Part shown: in pieces, positions 42,101 through 52,500 of the stretch
How positions within the stretch are numbered: the first letter of the stretch is position 1
How the letters are laid out: every line of letters starts with the position of its first letter
Origin: Lewinellaceae bacterium
GTDB lineage: Bacteria; Bacteroidota; Bacteroidia; Chitinophagales; Saprospiraceae
DNA: 64,000 nt
Direction: 5' to 3'
NCBI GenBank assembly: GCA_020636275.1
Contig: JACJYD010000004.1
Location: forward strand, 1-64,000
Notes under the pieces: generated by a model
Database searches by the model: none
What the model saw: only the letters and a program-made list of their open reading frames with translations
Told to the model about the DNA's origin: nothing
Translations under genes and position numbers: made by a program

Positions 42101-45100
42101 TGGAAATGCCGCAGTTCAACTCGGCCGTATTGCCGGCATCCGCAGCAGGTGGAACGAGGTCCTGAAACACTTCCACCCCGGTTTCACTCGTACAGCCGTT
42201 CCCGGTATTTGTCACCAACAGCTGGTATACGCCGGGCTGATCCACCTCCGGATTCAAAACGGTACTGTCTCCGATGATGGAACCGCCGGTGGTGGTCCAC
42301 AAGTAGGAATACCCCGCGCCCTGGCTCGAATTGCTCCCATCCAGCTGAACGCTGGAAACGGCACAGGTCAGGGTTTGGGGCGGAGCGACCGCTGCCGCCG
42401 GGGCCAGGGTGTCGATGCCGAGCACGACACTGGTTTCGCTGGAGCAACTGTTCAGACTGTTCGTAACGGTCAGGGTGTAGGTCCCGGGTTCATCGACCGT
42501 CAGGAAGAGGGTTTGGGTCCCCATAACCATATTCCCGTCGGTCGTCGTCCATTCATAATTGAAATTAGGACCCAGGGAAGACCCGATCCCGCTGACCAGC
42601 ACTTCCGGATGGGTACAATCCAAAATCTGAGGGGTGGAGGCCACCGCAGCAGGAGCATCGGTATCCAATGCCACTTCCACGGTATCTGCCGCGGAGCAAC
42701 CATTGGTCAGGTCGGTCACGGTCAGAATATAACTCCCCGAATTATTGATGATAGGGGTGGTTGTATTTGCACCCGAGACGATGTTTCCTCCATTTACCGA
42801 TGTCCAGGAATACGAATAGCCGGGCCCGGAAGCGGAACCCGTACCGTCCAGTTGCAGATCGGGCAAACTGCAGGAGATGGTCAACGGCATGCCGGCGTCG
42901 GCAAGGGGTTGGATCAGGTCGTCGGTTACATCGACCGTGGCGACCGACTGGCAGCCGGTAAGCGTATTGGTAAGGGTCAATTCATAGGTGCCGGCAGCGC
43001 CCACGACGGGCGTTGGGGTATCGCTCCCCGATAAGATCGTCCCCCCGCTGGGGCTCGCCCAGCTAAAAACGATACCTGCGCCCGAATCGGACCCGCTGGC
43101 GTCGAGGGAGATCTCCGGCTGGCTGCAGGTCAGGACCTCCGGGGTTTCGATCTGGATCACCGGATCGGTGCTCAGGTCGGTCACGGAAGCCTCATCCATG
43201 GCCGTACAACCGTTCGAGGTATCGGTGACCAGCAAGATATAGGTACCTGCCTGGTCGACCGTGGGATTGAGCGTGGTGGGATCATCCACGATGTTGCCAT
43301 CGGGAGTGGTCCAAAGATACGTGAATTCAGGTCCGGCGCTCGAGCCCGCCCCTGTGATCTGAAATGTAAGGAAGTCGCAGTCAATGATCCCATCCTGCCC
43401 GGCATCGGCGAGTGGATCCGTCAGATCGGCAACAACCGATACCAGGGATGTATCCGCACAACCGTTCGCCGTATTGGTGACCACTAGTTGGTAGTCGCCG
43501 GGTGCATCGACCGTTGGCGTAGGCGTATTGGTGGGCGAAGTGAAATTGCCCCCGGCCGTTGTCCAGGAATAAGCAATCCCCGGACCCGCAGAGGAAGCAG
43601 TCCCGTTTAGCCCAACTTCATTGACCAGGCAGTTGATGGTCTGCCCCGGACCGGCATCGGCGAGCGGGGTATCAAAATCCGACTGAACGATCATCGAAGC
43701 GGAAGTAAAACAATCGTTTAAGGTGTCCGACACGATCAGTTCGTACGTTCCCGCGCCTTCGGCGGTCGTAATTACCGCATTGGCATCCCCGGTGATCGTT
43801 CCGCCTCCGCTGGCGATCCATTCGTAGGTGTAATTGGGGCCTCCACTGGAGGTACCTGCATCGAGGGTCAGCACATTATTGCTGCAATTGATCGCGCCAG
43901 TCACTTGAAATTCGGCTATTGGTATGCTCGAATCCCCCAGTATGGCAACCGTGTCGGTGGCCGTGCAATTGTGGGAATCGGTCACCGTCACGATATAGGT
44001 GCCGGCAGTCAGGCCGGAGGGGTCTTCACTGGTGCTCCCGGTATTCCACAGAAAGGTATACCCCGGCGATCCCCCCGCCACATCCAGGTTGATGCTCCCC
44101 CCTTCGGGGTTGTCGCAATTCACCCCCGATAGTGCGGTGGCAGCCGCTGTCAACGCGGGCGGCTGGGTAACCTGGGCCGAGGTGACCATGTTGCATCCCC
44201 GGTTGTCGATCACGTTGACCACGTAGAATCCAGCGGGAATATTCTGAAGGTCCTGACTGGTGCTGTTGTAGTTCCAGGCATAGGTGTAGGGGCTGGTCCC
44301 TCCGCTCACCGTCAGATCGATGGCGCCGGTGGAACCTCCGTAACAGGCGACGTTGGTCACCTGGGTCGACAAGTTGATAATGGGAATCGTCGCTACCCCC
44401 TGGCCGGCGCCAGGGCCTGTGCACGATCCGTTGCTCACCGAGGTAATGGTATACGTACCCGGCACAGGCGCCGCGAGTTGATACGGATTTTGAGTGATCC
44501 CGGAGATCGTCACCGGGCCGCCGCCACTCACCTGGTAGGTAAAACTCCAGGGACCGATCCCGGTAAAGGAAACTGATAGCGTGCCGGGCGATCCCGGACA
44601 TACGGTAGTCGAACCACTGATCGTCGCCTTGAGGGTATACACTTCCAGGTTGGCCGTATCCGTATCCACGCTACCGCAATAATCCGTCACCGTCACCGTA
44701 TAGACGCCGGGCTGGTTGGCGATCCCGTTGTAGATGGCGCCCGAACCGGAAGGGCTCCAGGCGTATTGATACGGTGGCGCCCCGCCCGTGATCGTGGGAA
44801 TAATGGAAAATGGGTTGCCCTTGCAAATGGGGTCGATATCGATATCCACGTTGACCGGCGTTGGGTCGACGATTTCCATGATCGCGGTACTGGTGGTACA
44901 ATTGCACGGATTTTCCAGCGTAATGATGATCGTCTCAGTCCCTTCGGAAATGATGTCATCGAAAATCGTGACCGGCACCTGAACAAAGCTTTGATTGGCC
45001 GGAATGGTCACCGACAACGGGATCGGAGCATAGTCCTGCCCCGGAGTGGCCGTACCAGAAATGGTGTAATTGATCACCAGCGGCACCGTAGGATCGCCGC

Positions 45101-46403
45101 TGCCCCGGGTAAAGGTAAAATAGCCGTTATTGCATCCTTCATAAGCGACCGTTCCCATTACGGGCGGTACCGTGGCGACGACTTCGGCATTCCCACCCAG
45201 ATTAAAGCTGTTGGCCCCCAGAAATACTGCCGAGTCGAATGCATCGTCGGTCGCATCCCCGACGGCCAGTTTGATATGGTAGGTTTCACAGGGGATTACA
45301 TTGGCTACCGCAGTGAGTACTTTGGTAAAACCATCGTACTGGCAGGCAAGCGTAGCCGGAGGTCCCGCGATCGGGTGTCCCTGGCAATTCGGATTGCTCA
45401 ATTGAGGGTCGCCGGCGGGAATATTCCCCACATAATAGTTGGAATTGGTGATGTGGTTGACATTGTTGATGGAAACAGGGGTGCCTCCTACACCCGCTCC
45501 CGGCAGTACGGCAATATTCATCGCATTGTTTGAATAGGGACCGCTGATCCCGGGACCGCTGATGAAAAAGCCGAACACATCGTTGAACGTGGAATTGACG
45601 TAATCGCAATATTCTTCGGAGGCAAAGACATACCGGAAGGTGATTTGAGAAACGGTCGGTACAAAGTCAAATTCCAGTTTACAGGCGTCTTTTATCACGC
45701 CTCCTGAGCCCTGGCCCATAGCTGCCACCAGGTCGATATCCGACCCGCCTCCGACTGCCCCACCTGCTCCGGTCTGGTTATTCGGACCGATTGCCGCCGT
45801 AACGGGGCCGCTGGAGAGGATTACCCCATTGGGTATACCCACTGAATTATCGCCGCCCGAGAACGACCCTTCGGCAAGGGCAGCTCCTTTATAGGTTACA
45901 TTTGAAATTTCAAAACAACCTCCTCCGATGAAAATATCCTGGACCAGCGTCTGGGGTATCATGGCCGGAATGACGGTAAGCGATCCGCGCAGCCCGGCCA
46001 CACCCTTGTCGGATGGCGCATTGCAAGTGGCACATACCGTAGTGAGGTACATCGCCCCGGAGCAGCCTTTAGCCGGATAATCCGTATGCACAAAGACCGT
46101 TTGGCAGGAAGCGCCTGCCATAAAATTGATGGCCGACTGCGGACTTTTTCCCGTTCCCGGCAGTTCCAGCAGCGGTTGGCAGCCAGCCATCTGAACGGCC
46201 TGAATATTGTAGGTTTCTCCAGGTTTCAACTGGCAGATCTGAACCTCCGTGAGCGCATCCTGGATATAGATCACATCCCGGCCGGCATTGCCTTCCAGGT
46301 TTATGATTTGAATATCGCCTCCTGAAGGAGTAGCGGGAATTTCTGAAAACCCGAATAGGGAGGGAATGAGAAACAAGGGCAGAAGTAATGATTTCGCCTT
46401 CAT
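39108..46403 (-). CDS. Giant T9SS type B exoprotein, paralogue 1
   Basis: 2,431 aa. Order: signal peptide (MKAKSLLLPLFLIPSLFGFS); a choice-of-anchor L domain (about 158-408, FDFVPTVSQITFRYVFASEE and YVNSTFNDVFGFFISGPG); a Calx-beta-like domain (about 413-508, ISGTATPGQDY); PKD/Ig-like domains (to about 668); two SprB-type repeats (about 671-824); sixteen PKD-like units of about 84 aa (about 833-2178); an SprB-like linker; and a type B (gliding-associated) C-terminal sorting domain (about 2335-2431, YVPNVFSPNGDGENDIFM). T9SS should carry it across the outer membrane to the surface, where such proteins usually act as adhesins. It is followed by its own terminator and preceded by that of its tandem paralogue. 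Confidence 0.95.
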   Translation of the reverse strand: MKAKSLLLPLFLIPSLFGFSEIPATPSGGDIQIINLEGNAGRDVIYIQDALTEVQICQLKPGETYNIQAVQMAGCQPLLELPGTGKSPQSAINFMAGASCQTVFVHTDYPAKGCSGAMYLTTVCATCNAPSDKGVAGLRGSLTVIPAMIPQTLVQDIFIGGGCFEISNVTYKGAALAEGSFSGGDNSVGIPNGVILSSGPVTAAIGPNNQTGAGGAVGGGSDIDLVAAMGQGSGGVIKDACKLEFDFVPTVSQITFRYVFASEEYCDYVNSTFNDVFGFFISGPGISGPYSNNAMNIAVLPGAGVGGTPVSINNVNHITNSNYYVGNIPAGDPQLSNPNCQGHPIAGPPATLACQYDGFTKVLTAVANVIPCETYHIKLAVGDATDDAFDSAVFLGANSFNLGGNAEVVATVPPVMGTVAYEGCNNGYFTFTRGSGDPTVPLVINYTISGTATPGQDYAPIPLSVTIPANQSFVQVPVTIFDDIISEGTETIIITLENPCNCTTSTAIMEIVDPTPVNVDIDIDPICKGNPFSIIPTITGGAPPYQYAWSPSGSGAIYNGIANQPGVYTVTVTDYCGSVDTDTANLEVYTLKATISGSTTVCPGSPGTLSVSFTGIGPWSFTYQVSGGGPVTISGITQNPYQLAAPVPGTYTITSVSNGSCTGPGAGQGVATIPIINLSTQVTNVACYGGSTGAIDLTVSGGTSPYTYAWNYNSTSQDLQNIPAGFYVVNVIDNRGCNMVTSAQVTQPPALTAAATALSGVNCDNPEGGSINLDVAGGSPGYTFLWNTGSTSEDPSGLTAGTYIVTVTDSHNCTATDTVAILGDSSIPIAEFQVTGAINCSNNVLTLDAGTSSGGPNYTYEWIASGGGTITGDANAVITTAEGAGTYELIVSDTLNDCFTSASMIVQSDFDTPLADAGPGQTINCLVNEVGLNGTASSAGPGIAYSWTTAGGNFTSPTNTPTPTVDAPGDYQLVVTNTANGCADTSLVSVVADLTDPLADAGQDGIIDCDFLTFQITGAGSSAGPEFTYLWTTPDGNIVDDPTTLNPTVDQAGTYILLVTDTSNGCTAMDEASVTDLSTDPVIQIETPEVLTCSQPEISLDASGSDSGAGIVFSWASPSGGTILSGSDTPTPVVGAAGTYELTLTNTLTGCQSVATVDVTDDLIQPLADAGMPLTISCSLPDLQLDGTGSASGPGYSYSWTSVNGGNIVSGANTTTPIINNSGSYILTVTDLTNGCSAADTVEVALDTDAPAAVASTPQILDCTHPEVLVSGIGSSLGPNFNYEWTTTDGNMVMGTQTLFLTVDEPGTYTLTVTNSLNSCSSETSVVLGIDTLAPAAAVAPPQTLTCAVSSVQLDGSNSSQGAGYSYLWTTTGGSIIGDSTVLNPEVDQPGVYQLLVTNTGNGCTSETGVEVFQDLVPPAADAGNTAELNCGISSVVLDGAGSAAGPGYSYSWTTSDGNIVLGNTTLSPVVDQPGVYQITVLNGGNGCTASDQVIITENLSPPQAVIGAPGTLTCTATSLTLDGDASAGSGNLTYTWSTLDGNIAGPVDMPMSTIDQPGDYQLIVVQTDNLCSDTALVTVSQNIALPMAEAGPTQELDCDVTSLSLDGTGSSAGAVFSYAWTTSNGIILSGGNTLNPTINAAGTYELTVLDNSNGCSTTDQVVITQDINTPVANAGATQQLNCLVSSLVLDGNGSSQGAGFNYQWTTADGNLLSGDTGLSPLVDAPGTYVLTVVNTQNNCQSSSAVTITQDIALPTAEAGAAAVLTCSAPTASLNAGASSQGANFTYSWTTGNGNIVSGATTLTPQVDQSGTYTLLVTNSANGCTSTDATTVSIDQVPPSVVLQTPGPLTCVSPSLSLGASGTSTGPNFSYLWTTSDGQITGGATTLSPTIDQPGTYTLTVTNGQNGCTASEAVTVAQSDTPPDAVAGPAGQLNCTVSTLQLNGAGSSSGANFSYQWVAGNGGAIDNGATTLTPMVSAPGVYTLTVLDAQNGCVSTDSVVITQDVEEPVVAIGTPGVLTCIAEEISLSAAGSDAGPGFQLTWSATGGGNIVNATNPLQPLIDAPGSYTLTILNLNNTCSAGMTVEVIEMTDPPGADAGPDLLLHCDQQALQLEGSSPIGAAGVYAWTTADGSLLGGANTPQPSAGAPGVYLLTVTDPANGCISEDQMTVTADFPVSLDYTLDPPVCLGYPGFIQFGDVLGGTPPYQYSISGGFTFSNQTFYGALAPGTYDLVVRDANGCELYEEAILAPGVDVQLDVEREVLLSLGESYAVQVFVNIDENDIETITWEPGLFLSCDDCLTPIVTPTHSIDYLVTVTTADGCEGEARLSFRVKKEANVYVPNVFSPNGDGENDIFMIFAGNQVAEVKNFEVFNRWGESVFQYTNFQPNDPAFGWDGKHRGQDANPAVFTWYAEIEMIDGRVELFEGSVALVR
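39870..43905 (-). repeat. Sixteen ~252-bp PKD-like units in paralogue 1
   Basis: Each unit has the form LTC, about 6 residues, LDGSGSSxGxxFSYxWTT, DGNIxSGxxTLxPxVDxPGTYxLTVTN, NGC and a VxxDxxxPxAxAG link. The two cysteines per unit could form a disulfide. Unit order matches that in paralogue 2. Confidence 0.85.
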
Positions 46404-46508
46404 AATGGGGACATAGTTTTCAAAAAAGCATGTGACTAAAACAGTATGGATTAACTGTTTGGCTCCAGGAGTTTTAAAGAAAAAAGGTTAGAGGATAATC
46501 AAAATTAG

Positions 46509-46545
46509 AAAAAGAGCGGCAGAGTTTTACCCTGCCGCTCTTTTT
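46509..46545 (-). terminator. Intrinsic terminator of giant exoprotein 2
   Basis: A perfect 14-bp stem (46509-46522 with 46532-46545), 9-nt loop and flanking A/T runs lie 2 bp after the stop codon of the 2,428-aa gene. The arm sequence AAAAAGAGCGGCAG is shared with the terminator at 39062, so the duplication included the terminator. Confidence 0.9.
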
Positions 46546-46547
46546 TC

Positions 46548-49500
46548 TTAGCGCACCAGCGCCACGCTCCCTTCGAAGAGTTCAACCCGTCCGTCGATCA
46601 TTTCGATCTCTGCATACCAGGTAAACACGGCCGGATCGACATCCTGGCCCCGGAGTTTTCCATCCCAGCCGAAGGCCGGATCGTTGGGTTGGAAATGCGC
46701 GTATTGGTATACCGATTCTCCCCAGCGGTCAAATACCTCGAATTGCTTCACCTCTGCGATCTGGTTGCCGGCGAAGATCATAAAGACGTCGTTCTCCCCA
46801 TCGCCATTGGGCGAGAAGATATTCGGAACATATACGTTGGCTTGCTTTTTCACCCGGAAAGAAATACGCGTTTCCCCTTCGCACCCCTCAGCCGTGGTCA
46901 CCGTGACCAGGTAGTCGATACTATGCGTAGGGGTCACCACCGGAGTGAGGCAATCGCTGCAGCTCAGGAACAGACTCGGTTCCCAGGTGATCGTCTCGAT
47001 GTCATTTTCATCGATATTCACAAAGACCTGCACCTCATAGCTCTCACCCAGGCTCAGGAATACCTCGCGTTCGACATCGAGTTGCACATCCACACCCGGC
47101 GCCAGGAAGGCCTCGTCGTAGAGCTCGCACCCGTTGGCGTCGCGCACGACCAGATCGTAGGTGCCTGCATCCAGAGCGCCGTAGAAGGTCTGGCCGCTAA
47201 ACGCAAAACCGCCGCTGATCGAGTATTGGTAAGGCGGCGAGCCGCCCAGCACATCCCCGAATTGAATAAAGCCGGGATAACCCAGGCAAACCGGCGGATC
47301 GACCACGTAATTGAAGTCGACCGGGAAGCTTTCGGTTACGATCACTTCATCTTCCGACGTACATCCGTTGGCCGGATTGGTGACGGTCAGCAAATAGGTG
47401 CCCGCCGTACCCACGGTGGGATTCGGGGTATTGGCCCCATTGAGGAAAGCCCCGTTGGAAGTCGTCCAGACATACTCGCCACTACCGCCGATGGGAGAAG
47501 AACCCTGTAACTGCACCGTAGTTTGGTGGCAGTGCAGCAGGAAGTCGGGGCCGGCGCTCGCACCCGGCGGATCGAGCGTTTGCAGAACCTCAACGGTAAG
47601 GCTGGACGAACAACCATTGCTGAGGTCGAGAATGGTCAGGGTATAGTCGCCCGGTGCATCGACCAGCGGTTGCAGAATATTGGCGGTGCTGACAATATGC
47701 CCGCCATTCGCAGCAGACCAGGTCAGGTCGTAGCCGGCGCCGGAATTCGAGCCCACTGCGTCCAACGATACCTGGTCGACCAGGCAAGTCAAACTGGCCG
47801 GACTGTCGATGATGACCGTCGGTTGGACCACATCCTCCGTAACGGTCACCACATCCGTGGAAGTACAGCCATTCGTGGTGTTCAAGACCTGCAGGGTGTA
47901 GGTAGCCGGCTCAGTAACCGTAGGCGTCAGGGTCGTGGCGCCGCTCGTGATCGCACCGCCGGGGCCCGCCGTCCACAGATAGGTGAAATTGGCCCCCGAA
48001 GAGGAGCCCGCACCATTCAATTGCAAGGAGGTCACCGCGCAGGTCAGTTCGGCCGTAGCGCCCGCATCTGCAGTAGGCGGAACGGTATTCTGGGAAACGG
48101 TAGTGGAAGCGGAGGCCTCACAGCCGTTTTGGTTGTTATGCACGAGGAGCGTATACGTACCGGGTTGATTGATCTGAGGCGAAAGGGTCGTTGCTCCGCT
48201 CAGGATATTCCCGTCAAGAGTGCTCCATTGGTAGGTAAAAATGGCGCCCGTGCTGGATCCCGAGCCGCTCAGATTGAGTTGCTGAACCGCACAGGTCAGC
48301 GTGCCCGGGGTTTGAATAACTACGGTCGGCGCCATCTGATCGACCGTTACGGTCGTCATATCCGATGCGGAACATCCGTTCATATTGTCGGTTACAAGCA
48401 GGGTATATGTACCCGGCTGGTCGACCTGGGGCGTGAGAGAAGTACCTCCGCTCAGAATGTTTCCGTTCGAAGTAGTCCATTGGTAGCTATAGCTCGGCCC
48501 GGTACTGGAGCCCCCTCCGTTCAGCGAAACCACCGTGTCGTCGCAGGTGATCGTCGCCAAAGCCCCTGCCTCGACAAGGGGAGGCGTGATATTCTGGGTG
48601 ATCGTTACACTGGAAGAGGTTTCACAGCTATTCAGCGTATTGGTTACCATAAGGACGTATGTACCAGGAGCATTCACCACCGGGTTGGTGGTGGTTGCGC
48701 CCTGGACGATATTCCCGTTTCCAGTTGACCACGCGTAGGTAAATTCAGCTCCCTGGCTGGAACCTGACCCATCAAGGGTGAGGGAAGTGACGGCACAGGT
48801 CAGCTCCTGGGTTGGCCCGGCGTTGGAAACCGGGGCATTGGCATCCAGGGTCACGACCACCTGGTCGGTGCTGCTGCAGCCGTTGGCGTTATCCTGAACG
48901 GTCAAGGTGTAGGTTCCGGCGGCGCTCACCATGGGGAAAAGCGTGTTTCCGCCGCTGATGATGACCCCGTTGGCAGTACCCCAGGAATAGCTGAAGTTGC
49001 CCGCAGAGGAGCCCGTACCGTCAAGGGTAAGGCTGGGAGTACCGCAGTCGAGCTCAAAGGTAGGTCCCGCCTCCGCCGTTGGGGCCACAATATTTTGTGC
49101 CACGGTAACGGAGGTAGTATCGGCGCACTGGTTGCCCGATTGGGTCACGATAAGCTGATATTGGCCCGGCTGATTGACCGTGGGCATAGGCGCCGTTGTG
49201 GATCCGGTGATGTTGCCGTCCAATGTCGACCACTGATAGGTCAGGCCGCTCGTTCCCGAGGAAAGTCCGCCGTTCAGGGTGAGGGAGGTAACCGCACAGG
49301 TCAGTATGCCGGGTGTGGCGATCTGGGCCTGCGGCGGCGTCACATCGATAGTGATCTCCACCTGATCGGTCGAGGAGCAACCGTTGGCATTGTCCAAAAC
49401 CGACAATTCGTAGAAACCGGGAGCATCGACCAGAGGATCGAGGGCATTTGCTCCGGAAACGATATTCCCATCCGGGGTGGTCCACTGGTAGGAGAAATCC

Positions 49501-52500
49501 GGCCCCGTGCTCGAGCCGGAGCCGTCGAGGTTCAGACTTGTCACTCCACAGGTGAGCACGTCGGTAGTGCCCGCATTCGCGTCGGGAGGAAGGATGTCTT
49601 GCAATACGGCCATATCGGCGCTGGTCGTACAACCGTTCGTCGTATTGGTCACCAAAAGGGTGTAGGTTCCGGGCTGGTCCACCTCCGGATCGGGAACCGA
49701 GTTGTCTCCAACGATATTCCCGTCAGCCGTGCTCCAGGAGTAGGTGTATTCAGGCCCGGTGCTCGAAAGGGTGCCGTCCAGTTGGATGCTGGTCACGGCA
49801 CAAGTGAGCAGGTCGGGATCGGCGATCACAGCGGCAGGCGCCAGGGTGTCGATGCCCAGGGTTACGGCTGCCTGGCTCGTACATCCATTGGTGTTGTTGG
49901 TCACCAACAAATTATACGTGCCGGGCTGGTTTACGGTCGGGAAAAGCGTTCCATCTCCCGTCAGGATATTCCCATCCTGCGTTGACCAGGCATAATTGAA
50001 ATTGGCGCCCAGGGATGACCCAAGTCCGTTGATGGTCACCGATGGATGGGCGCAGTTGAGGATCTGTGGAGCGGCAGCGACCGCAGTTGGAGAATTATCA
50101 TCGAGAACGACATCCATGGTATCCTGGGCCATACAGCCGTTATCCCCATCGGTCACCGTCAAAATATAGGTGCCCGGATTGTTGATCGTCGGCATGGCTG
50201 TATTGGCGCCGGAAACGATATTGCCGCCATTGGTAGCAACCCATGCGTAAGAAATGGTGGGCCCCGAACTGGAACCGCTGCCGTCGATCTGCATATCCGG
50301 AAGACTGCAGGCAATCGTCATGGAATCTCCCGCATTCGCTACAGGTGGGATCAGGTTATCGAATACTTCTACTGAATCCACAGACTGGCATCCCGTAGAG
50401 GTATTGGTCAGGGTCAGCTGGAAGAAACCGGTCGAGCCCACTACGGGCGAAGGCGTATCGCCTCCGGAAACGAGCACGGCGCCATTGAGCCCGGCCCAGT
50501 CAAAGGTATACTCCGGCCCGGAATCGGAACCGGAGGCATCCAGTGATAGCTCGGTGACTGCACAGGTCAACAGACCCGGCGTTCCAATCTGGATGGTCGG
50601 GTCGATGCTAAAATCCTCGACCAATACCTCATCCGTTGAGGTGCATCCATTGATCGTATTGGTCACAAGGAGTGTATAGGTGCCCTGCTGGTCGATGGTC
50701 GGATCGACCAGGGTAGAGTCATTCACGATGTTCCCATCGGCGGTCGTCCACAAATAGGTAAATTCGGAGCCACCGCTTGAACCCGTGCCGTCCAGCTGGA
50801 TGGAGGGCATAAAGCAATCGATTACGGCGTCCGCGCCGGCATTCGCCACCGGATCGACCAGATCGGTAACCACTGCCACAGTGGCGGTATCCGCACATCC
50901 GTTTACCGAATTGGATACTACCAGCGTATAGATGCCGGGAGCATCGGCGGTCGGACTAGCCACATTGGCCGGGGAGGTGAAATTTCCCGTATCGGTGGTC
51001 CAGGTATACTGGATATTGGCGCCGGCCGTCGATCCGCTTCCATCCAGGGTCACTTCCCCGACAAGACAATTGATGATCTGGTCGGCCCCCGGGTCAGACA
51101 CCGGGGTGTTGAAATCTTCCGGAACGACAACCGAAGCTGCCGTGAAGCAGTTGTTTAGGGTATCGGTCACCAACAACTCATAGGTTCCACCCCCTTCCGC
51201 AGTGGTAATGGGAGCATTGGGATCGCCGGTCAGCAAACCGCCACCGTTGGCCGTCCATTGGTAAAGATAGTTGGAGCCTCCGCTCGAAGCGCTCCCGTCC
51301 AGGGTAATGGCGGTATTGGTACAATTGACCACGCCCATAACCTGAATATCGGCGGTCGGGATGAGGGTGTCTCCCATGATGGAGGCAGATGCGGTCTGGA
51401 TACACCCGTTGGCATCTGTCACCGTAACGGTATAATTTCCCGAAGTGAGCCCGGTAAGGTCCTGAATGGTATCCCCAGTATTCCACAAATAAATGTAATC
51501 GATCGTACCGCCGCTCACATTCAGATCAATGGCGCCACCGGTGGGGTTGGTACAATCAACGCCCGAAAGGACGTTTGCCGCAGCCGCTAATACGGCAGGT
51601 TCATCTACTACGGCAGAAATTTCCTGGGTACACCCTTTGGAATCCTCCACCGTTACCGAGTAGGTTCCGGCTACCAGACTGTCCAGGTTTTGTGTAACTG
51701 CATTGTTATTCCAGGAATAGGAATAGGGTCCGGTCCCACCACTGACACTTAGATCGACACTGCCATCCGCTCCTCCATTACAGGCCACATCGGTTATGGC
51801 CGTTTGCAGGTCGATCTGCGGCTCCGTAACGATTCCTTGTCCACTACCCTCGCCGATACATTGCCCGTTGGTGACTGCCACAATGGTGTAGGTGCCGGGC
51901 TGAGTTACCATCAATTGATAAGGGTTGGCAGTAATTCCGTTTATCGTCTGTGCATTCCCTCCGTCGATAATATAGGTCAGATTCCAGGGGCCGACCCCGG
52001 TAAAGCTCACATTGAGAAAGCCCGGCGCCCCACCTTGACATACACTCGCCGTTCCACTGATAGCGGCTGACAACGTGTATACCGTTACTTGCGCCGTATC
52101 GGTATCCGTGCTGCCGCAATAGTCGGTGACAGTCACGGTGTAGATACCCGATTGTTGCGGGAATCCCACATACACCGGACTGGTAGAGGGCGGATTCCAG
52201 GAGTAGGTCATTGGCTGAACGCCACCGGTAATAGTGGGCTGGATCACGATCGGGAGGCCCTGGCAGACCACTCCCCCTGTAATTTGCACATCGACCGGCG
52301 GTGGGTCGACGATATTGAGTACCGCCATACTCGTAGTACAGGAGCAGGGGTTGAACAGGGTGATCTTGATCGTTTCGGTTCCTTCGGCGATCAGGTCGTC
52401 GATGATATTGACCGGAAGCATAAAGAAGGTTTGCCCGGCGGGTATGGTCACCGAAGTAGGAAGTGTGGAATAGTCCACCCCCGGGGTCGCCGTTCCGCTA

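Noticed and set aside
40536..43034. Long plus-strand open frame opposite giant paralogue 1, and similar frames at 55,221-63,629 opposite paralogue 3
   Set aside because: Same codon-avoidance effect opposite repetitive Thr/Gly/Asn-rich coding sequence; no signal peptide or fold pattern.
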